Part shown: positions 7,647-18,299 of the stretch, in pieces
Layout: the number at the start of each line of letters is the position of its first letter
Position numbering within the stretch: position 1 is the first letter of the stretch
Assembly (NCBI GenBank): GCA_963718315.1
Contig: CAVQZC010000013.1
Location: forward strand, 558,001-622,000
DNA: 64,000 nucleotides
Source: CAVQZC01 sp963718315
GTDB lineage: Bacteria > Actinomycetota > Thermoleophilia > Gaiellales > JAICJC01
Direction: 5' to 3'
Notes under the pieces: generated by a model
The model's input: the letters and a program-made list of their open reading frames with translations, nothing else
What the model was told of the DNA's origin: nothing
Databases searched by the model: none
Position numbers and translations under genes: made by a program

Positions 7647-9077
7647 TCAGAACCGCTCCATTCCTTCACGCTCCAGCGGATGCACGCGGTACGGCCCCGG
7701 CACCTCGCCGCAGAGCCGCGGCGTGGGCAGCACCTTGCCCGGATTGCAGCGCCCCGCAGGGTCGAAGCCCCGCCGTAGCCGATCCATTGCCGTCAGGTCG
7801 TCCTCGCTGAACATCCGCGGCATGTGGCACGCCTTGTCCAGCCCGATCCCGTGCTCGCCGGTCAGCGATCCCCCGGCCTCGACGCAGGCGATGAGGATCG
7901 CCGCCGAGAGCGTCTCGGCACGCTCGGACTGCCCCTCGACGGACGCGTCGTACAGCACCAGCGGGTGCAGGTTCCCGTCGCCGGCGTGGAAGACGTTGGC
8001 GACGCGCAGGCCGTGCTCGCGAGACAGCTCGTCGATCCGGCGCAGCGTGTCGGGCAGCCGCGTCCGGGGCACGACGCCGTCCTGCACGTAGTAGTGCGAG
8101 CTGATCCGCCCCATGGCAGCGAACGCCGCCTTACGGCCGCGCCAGAACGCCGCCCGCTCGGTCTCGGTGCGGGCGCGGCGCACCTCGCCGGCGCCCGCCT
8201 CGCGGCACCTCCGCTCGGCGTCGGCCGTGAGCAGGTCGACCTCCTCCTGCGGGCCGTCCAGCTCCACCAGCAGCGCCGCTCCCGCGCCCAGCGGGAGCCC
8301 TGCGCCGACGGCCGCCTCGGCGGCCTCGATGCTGAGCGCGTCCATCATCTCGATCGCCGCCGGGACGATCCCCGCCGAGATGATGGCCGTGACCGCCTCA
8401 CCGGCCTGCTCCATGCTGGCGAAGGCGCACAGCAGGGTCTCCACCGCCTCCGGCCGGGGAAGCAGCCGAACGACCACCTCGGTGACGACGCCCAGCGTCC
8501 CCTCCGAGCCGACGACGGCGCCCAGCAGGTCGAGGTCGTCGGCCTCCCCGAGGTGGACGACGCTGCCGTCCCCGAGCACCAGCTCGACCTCCTGCACGTG
8601 GTTGGTCGTGAAGCCGTACTTGAGGCAGTGCGCGCCACCGGAGTTCTCGGCCACGTTTCCGCCGACCGTGCACACCTGCTGGCTGGAGGGATCGGGAGCG
8701 AAGTAGAGGCCGTGCTCGGCCACAGCACGCGAGATCTCCAGGTTCGCGACGCCGGGCTGGACGCGAGCGCGGCGGCTCTCCACGTCGACCTCAAGGATGC
8801 GGTTCATCCGCGCCAGCCCGATGACGACGCCCTCGGCGACAGGGACAGCCCCGCCCGAGAGCCCCGTCCCGGCGCCACGGGCGACGAACGGGACGTCGTG
8901 CAGCGCGCAGACACGAACCGCCGCCGCGACCTCAGCAGCGGTGCCAGGCAGGACAACGGCGAGCGGTGCCGCCTTGTAGCTGGTCAGCCCATCCGTCTCG
9001 TAGGCATGCAGCGCAGCCGGCTCGGTGAGCACGTGCTGCTCACCCACGGCGGCGCCGAGATCGGCCAGCAGGGACAC
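7647..9077 (-). CDS. glcD: glycolate oxidase FAD-linked subunit GlcD
   Basis: A 476-residue FAD-linked oxidase of the PCMH (VAO/GlcD) family that oxidises glycolate to glyoxylate (or D-lactate to pyruvate) and feeds electrons to GlcF. The N-terminal FAD domain shows PFVARGAGTGLSGGAVPV and TVGGNVAENSGGAHCLKYG; the C-terminal domain shows YVQDGVVPRTRLP, VFHAGDGNLHPLV and SLTGEHGIGLDK, with the conserved histidines of the active site. It starts with GTG at 9077, only 17 bases after the stop of a large secreted protein gene on the same strand. The glc genes therefore either share its transcript or have a promoter inside its 3' end. Substrate specificity (glycolate or lactate) is not decided by sequence. 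Confidence 0.93.
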   Translation of the reverse strand: MSLLADLGAAVGEQHVLTEPAALHAYETDGLTSYKAAPLAVVLPGTAAEVAAAVRVCALHDVPFVARGAGTGLSGGAVPVAEGVVIGLARMNRILEVDVESRRARVQPGVANLEISRAVAEHGLYFAPDPSSQQVCTVGGNVAENSGGAHCLKYGFTTNHVQEVELVLGDGSVVHLGEADDLDLLGAVVGSEGTLGVVTEVVVRLLPRPEAVETLLCAFASMEQAGEAVTAIISAGIVPAAIEMMDALSIEAAEAAVGAGLPLGAGAALLVELDGPQEEVDLLTADAERRCREAGAGEVRRARTETERAAFWRGRKAAFAAMGRISSHYYVQDGVVPRTRLPDTLRRIDELSREHGLRVANVFHAGDGNLHPLVLYDASVEGQSERAETLSAAILIACVEAGGSLTGEHGIGLDKACHMPRMFSEDDLTAMDRLRRGFDPAGRCNPGKVLPTPRLCGEVPGPYRVHPLEREGMERF

Positions 9078-9094
9078 ACCCGAACCCTACCGGG

Positions 9095-11062
9095 CTAGTG
9101 CGTCAGCTCGAACTCCACCCAGGGCGACGTGGCGGTCAGCCAGTCGCCGTTCCCCGTCCAGACGGCGTGCACCCGCAGCTCATGCCCGATCAGCCCGACA
9201 CCGGTGTACTGATAGACGATCCCCGAGAGCCCATTTGACACGGTGTACACCGTGACCGCGGTGTCGCTCACCCAGCGGCCCGATACCAGCTTCTCGAGGG
9301 TGTAGCGGACGGGCCTGCCGCTCAATGCGGGAGCCAGGTGGCCGGTCAGATGCGGACAGTAGGACTGGTTCGTCCAGCACTTCGAGCTGTAGTGGTAGAG
9401 GCGTACCGCACCCGACGTCCGGTAGTAGCCGGACTGGGTGATGCTGAGGCGGGCGCGGACGAAGATGACCTTCCCGGCGCTTGCCTTCGCGAGGTACGTG
9501 TCGTCGCCGGTGAAGCGTGCCGTGTAGACCGTCTTCATGCCGGGGTGCGCGGTGTAGGAGAACGTGCCGCGCGATGAGACGGATCCGCTTGCGAGCTTCA
9601 CGGGTGCCGACCCACTCGTGCTCTTGTAGATCGTGACCGTGCGGTTGGTCTGCCACTTGCCCAGGTGGACGGTGAGGACGATGCCGCTGCCGTAATTGAC
9701 GGTCGATGCGCCGGCGGTGACCGTCAGCAACGGCTCCGGGAGCCCGACTCGCACGCCAACCGATGCCGACGAATCCGCAAACGCGCCGCCCGTGTACGTC
9801 GCGTGGAACGTCCACTGGCCGCCGGGCTTCAGCGCAGGCGTCGTGATCCCCCAGTTGCCAAGGCCGTTGGTCGTTGCCGTGCCGATCGTCCGGACGGCGC
9901 CGAGCGGCGTCGTCGCAGTGACCGTGACCGTCTGGCTTGACAGGGTGCCGCCGCTGGGCACGTGCAGCGCGCCGGTCAGGCGGACCGTCGAACCGGTCAG
10001 CGCCGTGTTGGCGCCGCCCGCGGACACGGTTAGAGTCGAGGCCGCGCGGGCGTCGGTGACGTGCAGCTCGACGACCTCGGACGGGTCGGTCGTGATCGAG
10101 AAGATCTGGGAGCCGTCCTCGCTGTAGCGAACGCCACCCGCCGGGGTCGACGGTGTCGGAGCGTCCGCCGTGGTAGCCGCGAGGGCTCGTTTGCCGCTTG
10201 CGATGCTGAACTCCTGGACGTTCGAGGCGTTCTCGTCCACGCCCCCGACCACTTCGTCGCCCGAAGGGCTGAGATCGACCGCGCGCGCAAATGAGCCGGT
10301 CGTGTAGTACGCCGCCGAGCCCAGGTGGGCGGCGGTGTTCAGCGCCAACAGCTGGCTAGCACCATCGGCCAGGTACATCGTCTGGGCATCCGAGCTGAGT
10401 GCCCAGTCGTCGATGGAGATGCCGGAGAAGGCGTCGTTGCCGATGATCGTGGGGGTTGCCTGCGAGGCGTCGACCAGCTCGACCTTGGGGAACGTGCCGG
10501 TGGTCTCCCCGACCCACAGCTCGTTCGGGTTGTTCGGAACGCCGAGGAAGGTCGGGTCCTCGAGCGAGACGGGAATCTGGTCGGTGGCGACAGTGTTCGG
10601 TGCGGCGATCGTCACGGTGTCGATCGGTGTGTACCCGGAGGTGGTGGGGTACCAGAGCCGGCCGCCCGCCAGCCCAAGCCGGCAGGTGCCGCCGACCGAT
10701 GCCGAGATGCTGCCCACCTTCTCAAGCGTGGTCGTGTCGATCTCGTCGATCACGCCCTGACCGCAGCGTGCGACATAGAGCGTGGAGCCGTCGACCACCA
10801 TGCCGCCCGCGTCGGACTCGCCGCTGATTGAGCCGTCGACCGAGCCGCCTGCATCGAGCACGACGATGGCGTCGTTCGACTCGGTGGGGTCGCCGTCGAC
10901 GAACACATGATGGCTGGTCGGGTCGACCAGCATCTGGAAGAAGCCGTTCAGCGGCAGCGTGACGGTGGTGGTGGCCGGGGCTGCGGCTGCAGCCTGAGAG
11001 CCGACCACGGTAAGACCCACAAGGGACAGCAGCGCGAGCGCGCGCAAAGGGGACCGGGCCAT
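9095..11062 (-). CDS. large secreted protein: beta-propeller, Ig-like domains, shared C-terminal module
   Basis: A 655-residue exported protein. A signal peptide covers about residues 1-28 (LALLSLVGLTVVGSQAAAAA). Residues about 30-345 repeat short strand sets with VDG, LYVA and DAGG turns, as in YVTN/NHL-type propellers. Two Ig-like domains follow (about 345-450 and 450-545, each with V.YG.G..LT.H-like patterns). The last 102 residues (554-655) form a module starting RLYHY with two cysteines and ending FELTH. The same module ends the phosphatase at 46492. No LPXTG or membrane anchor is present. A promoter at 11069-11097 would start transcription at or next to the ATG. The function is probably extracellular binding or sensing (inference). 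Confidence 0.75.
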   Translation of the reverse strand: MARSPLRALALLSLVGLTVVGSQAAAAAPATTTVTLPLNGFFQMLVDPTSHHVFVDGDPTESNDAIVVLDAGGSVDGSISGESDAGGMVVDGSTLYVARCGQGVIDEIDTTTLEKVGSISASVGGTCRLGLAGGRLWYPTTSGYTPIDTVTIAAPNTVATDQIPVSLEDPTFLGVPNNPNELWVGETTGTFPKVELVDASQATPTIIGNDAFSGISIDDWALSSDAQTMYLADGASQLLALNTAAHLGSAAYYTTGSFARAVDLSPSGDEVVGGVDENASNVQEFSIASGKRALAATTADAPTPSTPAGGVRYSEDGSQIFSITTDPSEVVELHVTDARAASTLTVSAGGANTALTGSTVRLTGALHVPSGGTLSSQTVTVTATTPLGAVRTIGTATTNGLGNWGITTPALKPGGQWTFHATYTGGAFADSSASVGVRVGLPEPLLTVTAGASTVNYGSGIVLTVHLGKWQTNRTVTIYKSTSGSAPVKLASGSVSSRGTFSYTAHPGMKTVYTARFTGDDTYLAKASAGKVIFVRARLSITQSGYYRTSGAVRLYHYSSKCWTNQSYCPHLTGHLAPALSGRPVRYTLEKLVSGRWVSDTAVTVYTVSNGLSGIVYQYTGVGLIGHELRVHAVWTGNGDWLTATSPWVEFELTH

Positions 11063-11068
11063 CCCCCA

Positions 11069-11097
11069 ATGATCCGGTGTAAATGCGCGTTCGTCAA
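11069..11097 (-). promoter_or_regulatory. predicted sigma70-type promoter, apparently leaderless
   Basis: Reading the minus strand, TTGACG (-35) and GATCAT (-10, 4 of 6 matches to consensus) are separated by exactly 17 bases. The -10 ends 7 bases before the ATG of the secreted protein gene, so transcription would begin at the start codon. No spaced Shine-Dalgarno sequence lies upstream of that ATG, in agreement with a leaderless mRNA. Confidence 0.45.
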
Positions 11098-11125
11098 ATA
11101 GCTACTAACACCAGGGGTGGTGGTG

Positions 11126-13705
<2,580 letters not shown>

Positions 13706-13752
13706 GGTCAAAACCTATCAGGATACTGCCCGAAATCGACCGTCTTGGACCT

Positions 13753-14049
13753 ATGCAAGGATCGCGAGTTGCCATGCCGGCGGGCGCCCGCCGCCCGTTT
13801 GAGGTGTTCGTCAACGGCGTCGCCCAGGAGGAGGGCGCCGACTTCGAGCTGCGCGGCGCCGAGTTGGTCTTCAACCGGGAGCTGATCGCCCCGCACCAGT
13901 GGACGCCGTGGACGTACCTGCGGACGATGTTCGCCGGCCGCTACACGACCGAGCACACCGTCGACATCACCTACGAGACCGGCGCCGGCTCAGCCGTCGC
14001 CCACAAGGTGGCCGTGCTTCCCCCTGAGCGGGCTCAGACGGGGGAGTAG
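13753..14049 (+). CDS. small protein of unknown function
   Basis: A 98-residue soluble protein. The body (FEVFVNGVAQEEGADFELRGAELVFNREL, WTPWTYLRTMFAGRY, HTVDITYET) is strand-rich and resembles the short beta-sandwich modules used in phage or extracellular proteins, but I do not recognise a family. Two starts are possible, ATG 13753 and ATG 13774; neither has an ideal ribosome site. Its last 16 bases overlap the tail of the convergent gene. Confidence 0.55.
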   Translation: MQGSRVAMPAGARRPFEVFVNGVAQEEGADFELRGAELVFNRELIAPHQWTPWTYLRTMFAGRYTTEHTVDITYETGAGSAVAHKVAVLPPERAQTGE

Positions 14050-14285
14050 CCGTCGACGTAGAGCACGAGCAGCGCGAAGACCGTGATCAGGCAGACCGCC
14101 AGGATCGTGCCGCCGCGCGCCTTGGGCGTCAGGAAGTAGCCGATCACCGCCAGGACGAGCGCGATCGGCCCCGTGAACACCGGCTTCGTCCACACCCCGA
14201 CCACCGCAACAGCGACGGCCGCGCCGTTGATGATCGCGACTGCGTCGTCACGGTAGGACTCGAACTCCGGGGTGTAGTCACGCAC
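14034..14285 (-). CDS. 83-residue membrane protein
   Basis: A small protein with a short acidic N-terminus (RDYTPEFESYRDDA) and two or three hydrophobic helices (about residues 15-35, 38-50 and 58-76). The GTG at 14285 was chosen because GGAG lies 7 bases upstream; an ATG further out would begin inside the inverted-repeat element. It overlaps the convergent gene by 16 bases. Family and function are not recognised. Confidence 0.6.
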   Translation of the reverse strand: MRDYTPEFESYRDDAVAIINGAAVAVAVVGVWTKPVFTGPIALVLAVIGYFLTPKARGGTILAVCLITVFALLVLYVDGYSPV

Positions 14286-14322
14286 GTGCGGGCTCCTTCG
14301 AGATCTGCAGTGGGGCCATTCT

Positions 14323-14526
14323 AGATGATTGGTCGGCACCTCACGTGGTGTCCTGGGTGGCGAGAACCGAGCCTCGCAAGGACGCAGGGAGCGTCAATAG
14401 TGGTTCCTATTGACGCGACTGAGGACGCCGCGAGGCGACGGTTCGCAGCCACAGCCACCCCTGCCCAACGTCAACCACCAACCTCTCGCAGCGGCCAGGC
14501 TCGCGAGAGGTGTCGACCAATCATCT
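14323..14526. repeat. 204-bp element with nested inverted repeats
   Basis: The ends 14323-14342 and 14507-14526 are inverted copies of each other with 19 of 20 bases matching (arm starts AGATGATTGGTCG). Inside, GAACCG/GCCTCG (14364-14376) pairs with CGAGGC/CGGTTC (14431-14444), and in the centre GCGTCAATAG (14391-14400) pairs perfectly with CTATTGACGC (14407-14416) around a 6-base loop. No open frame is credible inside. It ends 5 bases before the ybaK-type ATG. It is either a small non-autonomous mobile element or a structured leader; no target-site duplication is visible at the ends. Confidence 0.65.
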
Positions 14527-14530
14527 GACG

Positions 14531-14995
14531 ATGGCCGCCACGCGCGCGACCGGGATCCTGCGCACGGCAGGCGTGCAGCACCGGCTGATGGAGTACGACT
14601 ACCGCTCGCAGGACGCGGCAGCGTGGGCCGCGGAGGCGCTCGGGATCGAGCCGGAGCGAATGTTCAAGAGCCTGGTGGCGACGGCCGGCGACCAGCACGT
14701 GTTCGCGCTGCTCCCGGCGTCGGCCGAGCTGTCGCTGAAGCGACTGGCGGCCGCGGCCGGCGCCAAGCACGCGCGGATGGCCGCCCCGCGCGACGCCGAA
14801 CGGCTGTCCGGCTACCAGGTCGGCGGGATCAGCCCGCTGGGAGCCCGGCGAGCCCTCCCGGTGTTCCTCGACGCAACCGCCGAGACGTTCGACCTGATCT
14901 GCCTCAACGCCGGGGCGCGGGGCCTGATCGTCGAGGTGCCGACGACCGACCTGGTGCGCTTGACCTCGGCCACACTGGTCGCGTTGCGGGCTTAA
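14531..14995 (+). CDS. ybaK: YbaK/EbsC-type Cys-tRNA(Pro) deacylase
   Basis: A 154-residue YbaK/ProRS-INS domain protein that hydrolyses mischarged aminoacyl-tRNA, typically Cys-tRNA(Pro), in the cytosol. Family hallmarks are the lysine in ERMFKSLVAT, the strand QHVFALLPASAELSLKRLA, and GYQVGGISPLGARRALPVFLDA. Length and motif order match the family closely. I used ATG 14531; a GTG at 14510 in the same frame lies inside the right arm of the inverted-repeat element. That element occupies the whole leader region and may influence expression. Confidence 0.9.
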   Translation: MAATRATGILRTAGVQHRLMEYDYRSQDAAAWAAEALGIEPERMFKSLVATAGDQHVFALLPASAELSLKRLAAAAGAKHARMAAPRDAERLSGYQVGGISPLGARRALPVFLDATAETFDLICLNAGARGLIVEVPTTDLVRLTSATLVALRA

Positions 14996-15001
14996 CCCAC
15001 C

Positions 15002-15029
15002 TTCACATTTGCGTAACCAGTGGTAGCGT
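15002..15029 (+). promoter_or_regulatory. predicted promoter of the sortase-fusion gene
   Basis: TTCACA (5 of 6 bases of the -35 consensus), a 16-base spacer and TAGCGT (TAnnnT-type -10) precede the GTG at 15057. The expected start of transcription is near 15036. A strong GAGGAGGAGGG ribosome site follows just before the GTG. Confidence 0.4.
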
Positions 15030-15056
15030 GGACTCACCAGCGAGAGGAGGAGGGCT

Positions 15057-17261
15057 GTGCGTCCGTCCGCTCGGCGGTTCGTAGCGTCGTGTCTCCCGCA
15101 CGGCGTGTACCGCACGTTGGTGGTCACACTGCCAGCGGCGGCGGCGCTTGCCCTCCATGCGGCGCCCGCCCAGGCCGCCACGCTCGTCGTCAGCAGCACC
15201 GGTCACGGCACCCGGACTGACTGCACCTCGTCAGCCACCGCCTTCCCGACGATCGCCGCCGCCTACGCCGCAGCGGCGGCGGGAGACACGATCTTCGTCT
15301 GTCCTGGCACGTACACCGAGCAGCTGACGATCGCCAAAGCGATCACGCTGCAGGGCGCCCAGGCGGGCGTCGATGCGCGGGGCCGCAGCGGCCCCGAGGC
15401 GGTCATGGATGCGCCGGACGGCGACCTGCTGATCACCTCTCCAGGCGTGACGGTCGACGGGTTCACGTTCCAGGGCCAGGCCCACGCCGCCGCCCAGGAG
15501 GGCGCGGTGACCGCGGTTGCCGGCGACACGACCATCGTCAACGACATCTTCCGTGACAACGTGGCGGCCTCGGTGGCGATCGACGGGTCGGCGGGAAGCG
15601 GTACGGCTGCCGGCATCGTGATCTCCCGCAACGTCGCCGACTCGGGCCTCTCGCTCGAGGCAGCGTCGAACGTGGTCGTCAGCGGCAACCAGGTCACAAC
15701 ACCGGTGCCTCCCGGCGACGGACTTCGCCTCCTCGGCGCCGATCAGAACATCGTCGTTACCGGGAACTGGTTCGTCGGCGGTACGAACGGCGTGCTCGTC
15801 CAGAAGGGTCCCTCGACGCCGAACAGCGGCGTCACCGTGACCGGCAACTGCATCGCCGCCAACAGCAGGTCAGGCCTGACCGTGGCCGCCGGCAGCTCGG
15901 CCGGCCTCGTACAGGCGTCGGCCAACTGGTGGGGGTCGGTCAACGGCCCGTCCGGTACCGGCCCCGGGTGGGGAGATGCGTGGATCGATCCCGACGCCCT
16001 GATCTCGGCGGGCGCATTCCTCACTCGCCCGCTTGCAGCTCCCTGCCCCCAACTGCCGTCGGTCTCGATCGCAAGCCCGCCGCCGATCCGCCGCGACCGG
16101 TCGGGAATGAGCACCCTCGCCTTCACCATCCGCCTGAGTGCGTCCTACTACACCAGGACGCAGGTGCAGTGGTCGACGATGGCGGGCACCGCCAAGCCCG
16201 GAGCCGACTTCGTCACGGCGGACGGCACCGTCGTCATCCCGCCCCGCACGACGACTGCCACGGTCACGGTGCAGATCGTCGGCGGCACAGCGTCGAGGGG
16301 CACCCGGCACTTCACCGTCGTGCTCAGCGCGCCGGTCAACGCGACGGTCGCGGCGGGTACGGCGACAGCCACGATCCGCGACAGCAAGCCGCTGCCGGCC
16401 ACCGGTCCTGGCCCGACCACGGTGGTGCCCATCGGAGGAGTTGCCACAGGTGGCGGCGCCGGCCGGTCGAGCGCCGGCCGGACCGGTCTGTGGGGCGGCC
16501 TCGCACTCCTCGGCATCGCCATCACGCTGCTCGCCCTGGCCGCCCGCCTGCGTGGCGCGTCGAGCCGGCGCGTCGTTCCCGTCGCCGGCACCGGCTGCAT
16601 GGCCGTGATCGCTGCGGCCGCGCTGCTGATGGCCGGCGGCCGCGGGGTGACCGCGCCGGCCCAGGCCGTCCCCAGCCCCAGACAGTCGGTGTACAGCGCA
16701 GGGCGCGCACCGTCTTCGGTGCCGTTGGCCAAGTGGCCACGCCGTGCACGGCCAAGTGGCCAGACCCAGCAGGCACCGCAGCCCGTGGCCTCGGCACCAC
16801 CCCGGCCGACCAGCAGTGGCATGTGGGTACGGATCCCGGCGATCGGGGTGGACGCACGCGTGGTCAGCCTGGGCCTGAACAGCGACTCGACGCTGCAGGT
16901 GCCGTCGACTGCATCGGCGGCCGGGTGGTGGAGCGGAGGCACTCGTCCCGGCCGCATCGGGCCGGCGGTGATCGTCGGCCACGTCAACTGGGACGGGCAG
17001 GCGGGCGTATTCGGCAGGTTGGATCAGCTCCGGCGCGGGGCGCCCGTGATGGTCACCGAGGCAAGCGGTGCGGTTGACCGCTACGTCGTCACCGGCAGCG
17101 CCGTTGCCCCGAAGTCCCGCTTCCCCACGCAGCGCGTCTATGGCCCGCTTCGCTACGCCGGTCTGCGGCTGATCACCTGCACCGGGTCATTCGACAGCGG
17201 CACCGGGCACTACCTGGACAACCTGATCGTCTTCGCCCGGCTGACCGGACGCTCGGCCTAG
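15057..17261 (+). CDS. fusion of a beta-helix/Calx-beta surface protein carrying LPATG with a class F-type sortase
   Basis: A 734-residue exported protein. A signal peptide (about 1-40, cut near AQA-A) is followed by a right-handed parallel beta-helix (about 41-325) with the usual DTIFVCPGTYTEQLTI opening and VVVSGN/VTGNWF rungs. Residues about 335-442 are a Calx-beta-like domain (GTAKPGADFVTADGTV). LPATG lies at 446-450, then a hydrophobic helix (478-497) ending in basic residues, a second helix (508-526), a proline-rich linker and a sortase domain (about 586-734). Its catalytic residues are visible: His642 (VGHVNW), Cys708 (LITCTG) and Arg728 (FARL). Sortases cleave LPXTG-like signals and link proteins to the wall, so here enzyme and possible substrate share one chain. 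The LPATG lies 27 residues before the helix, farther than usual. A short overlap joins it tail-to-tail with glpX. Confidence 0.85.
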   Translation: MRPSARRFVASCLPHGVYRTLVVTLPAAAALALHAAPAQAATLVVSSTGHGTRTDCTSSATAFPTIAAAYAAAAAGDTIFVCPGTYTEQLTIAKAITLQGAQAGVDARGRSGPEAVMDAPDGDLLITSPGVTVDGFTFQGQAHAAAQEGAVTAVAGDTTIVNDIFRDNVAASVAIDGSAGSGTAAGIVISRNVADSGLSLEAASNVVVSGNQVTTPVPPGDGLRLLGADQNIVVTGNWFVGGTNGVLVQKGPSTPNSGVTVTGNCIAANSRSGLTVAAGSSAGLVQASANWWGSVNGPSGTGPGWGDAWIDPDALISAGAFLTRPLAAPCPQLPSVSIASPPPIRRDRSGMSTLAFTIRLSASYYTRTQVQWSTMAGTAKPGADFVTADGTVVIPPRTTTATVTVQIVGGTASRGTRHFTVVLSAPVNATVAAGTATATIRDSKPLPATGPGPTTVVPIGGVATGGGAGRSSAGRTGLWGGLALLGIAITLLALAARLRGASSRRVVPVAGTGCMAVIAAAALLMAGGRGVTAPAQAVPSPRQSVYSAGRAPSSVPLAKWPRRARPSGQTQQAPQPVASAPPRPTSSGMWVRIPAIGVDARVVSLGLNSDSTLQVPSTASAAGWWSGGTRPGRIGPAVIVGHVNWDGQAGVFGRLDQLRRGAPVMVTEASGAVDRYVVTGSAVAPKSRFPTQRVYGPLRYAGLRLITCTGSFDSGTGHYLDNLIVFARLTGRSA

Positions 17262-18244
17262 AGGTACCTGCCGCCGGCCACGTCGGACAGCTTCTCCATG
17301 CGGTGGGTCGCCTGGAGCATCCGCACGGTGCCCGACTTCGACCGCATCACCAGCGAGCTGGTGCGGGCGCCCCCGCCGAAGTAGCGGACTCCCCGCAGGA
17401 GGTCGCCGTCCGTGACCCCGGTGGCGGCGAAGAAGGCGTTGTCGCCCTTGACCAGATCGTCGACGCTGAGCACGCGTTCGATGTCGTAGCCGGCGTCGAT
17501 CGCCGCCTGCCGCTCCTCGTCGTTGCGCGGCCACAGCCTGCCCAGGAACTGGCCGCCCAGGCACTTGAACGCAGCTGCCGCCAGCACGCCCTCGGGCGTC
17601 CCGCCGATCCCCCACAGCAGGTCGATCCCGGTGTCCGGGCTGGCGGCCATCATCGCCCCGGCGACGTCGCCGTGGGAGATGAACCGGATCCGGGCGCCGG
17701 CGGCGCGGATGCGGCCGACCATCTCCTCGTGGCGCGGCCGGTCGAGGATCACCACCATCAGGTCGCGGACGCGCGAGTGCTTGGCCCGTGCGATCAGCTC
17801 CAGCGTCTCCTCGATCGGCGCCCGGAGGTCGAGCTCCTCCTCGACCTCCGCCCCGCAGGCGAGCTTCTCCATGTAGACGCAGGGGCCGGGATCGAACATC
17901 GAGCCCGCTTCAGACGCAGCCACCACGGCCAGCGCGTTGGGCTGCCCGCGGGCGACCAGCTCGGTGCCCTCCAGCGGGTCGACGGCGACGTCGACCTTGT
18001 CGCCGTGGCCTGACCCGATGTGCTCGCCGTTGTAGAGCATCGGCGCCTCGTCCTTCTCGCCCTCGCCGATCACGACGACACCGTCCATCTCCACCGTCGC
18101 CAGCATGTGTCGCATGGCGTCGACCGCGGCCTGGTCGGCCGCGATCTTGTCGCCGAACCCGACCAGCCGGGCCGCCGCCAGTGCGGCCGCCTCGGTCACG
18201 CGGACCAGCTCGAGGGCGAGGTTTCGGTCGGGTTCGTTGGCCAT
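17258..18244 (-). CDS. glpX: class II fructose-1,6-bisphosphatase GlpX
   Basis: A 328-residue GlpX-type phosphatase that hydrolyses fructose 1,6-bisphosphate to fructose 6-phosphate in gluconeogenesis (some relatives also act on sedoheptulose bisphosphate). Metal and substrate motifs are clear: VVIGEGEKDEAPML, VDVAVDPLEGT, DLLWGIGGTPEGVLAAAA and KCLGGQFLGRLWP. The ATG at 18244 follows an AGGAG site; the longer open frame upstream is not supported. Its last bases overlap the stop of the convergent sortase-fusion gene by 4. Class II enzymes are the usual FBPase of actinobacteria, which fits. Confidence 0.93.
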   Translation of the reverse strand: MANEPDRNLALELVRVTEAAALAAARLVGFGDKIAADQAAVDAMRHMLATVEMDGVVVIGEGEKDEAPMLYNGEHIGSGHGDKVDVAVDPLEGTELVARGQPNALAVVAASEAGSMFDPGPCVYMEKLACGAEVEEELDLRAPIEETLELIARAKHSRVRDLMVVILDRPRHEEMVGRIRAAGARIRFISHGDVAGAMMAASPDTGIDLLWGIGGTPEGVLAAAAFKCLGGQFLGRLWPRNDEERQAAIDAGYDIERVLSVDDLVKGDNAFFAATGVTDGDLLRGVRYFGGGARTSSLVMRSKSGTVRMLQATHRMEKLSDVAGGRYL

Positions 18245-18299
18245 CGGAAGCTCCTGCTCGGCGGATGGAACCGGCAGAGGATACCGGGTAACTGTGGCC

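Noticed and set aside
14323..14526. T-box or other known riboswitch
   Set aside because: The T-box conserved sequence and specifier architecture were not found; only nested stems are seen.
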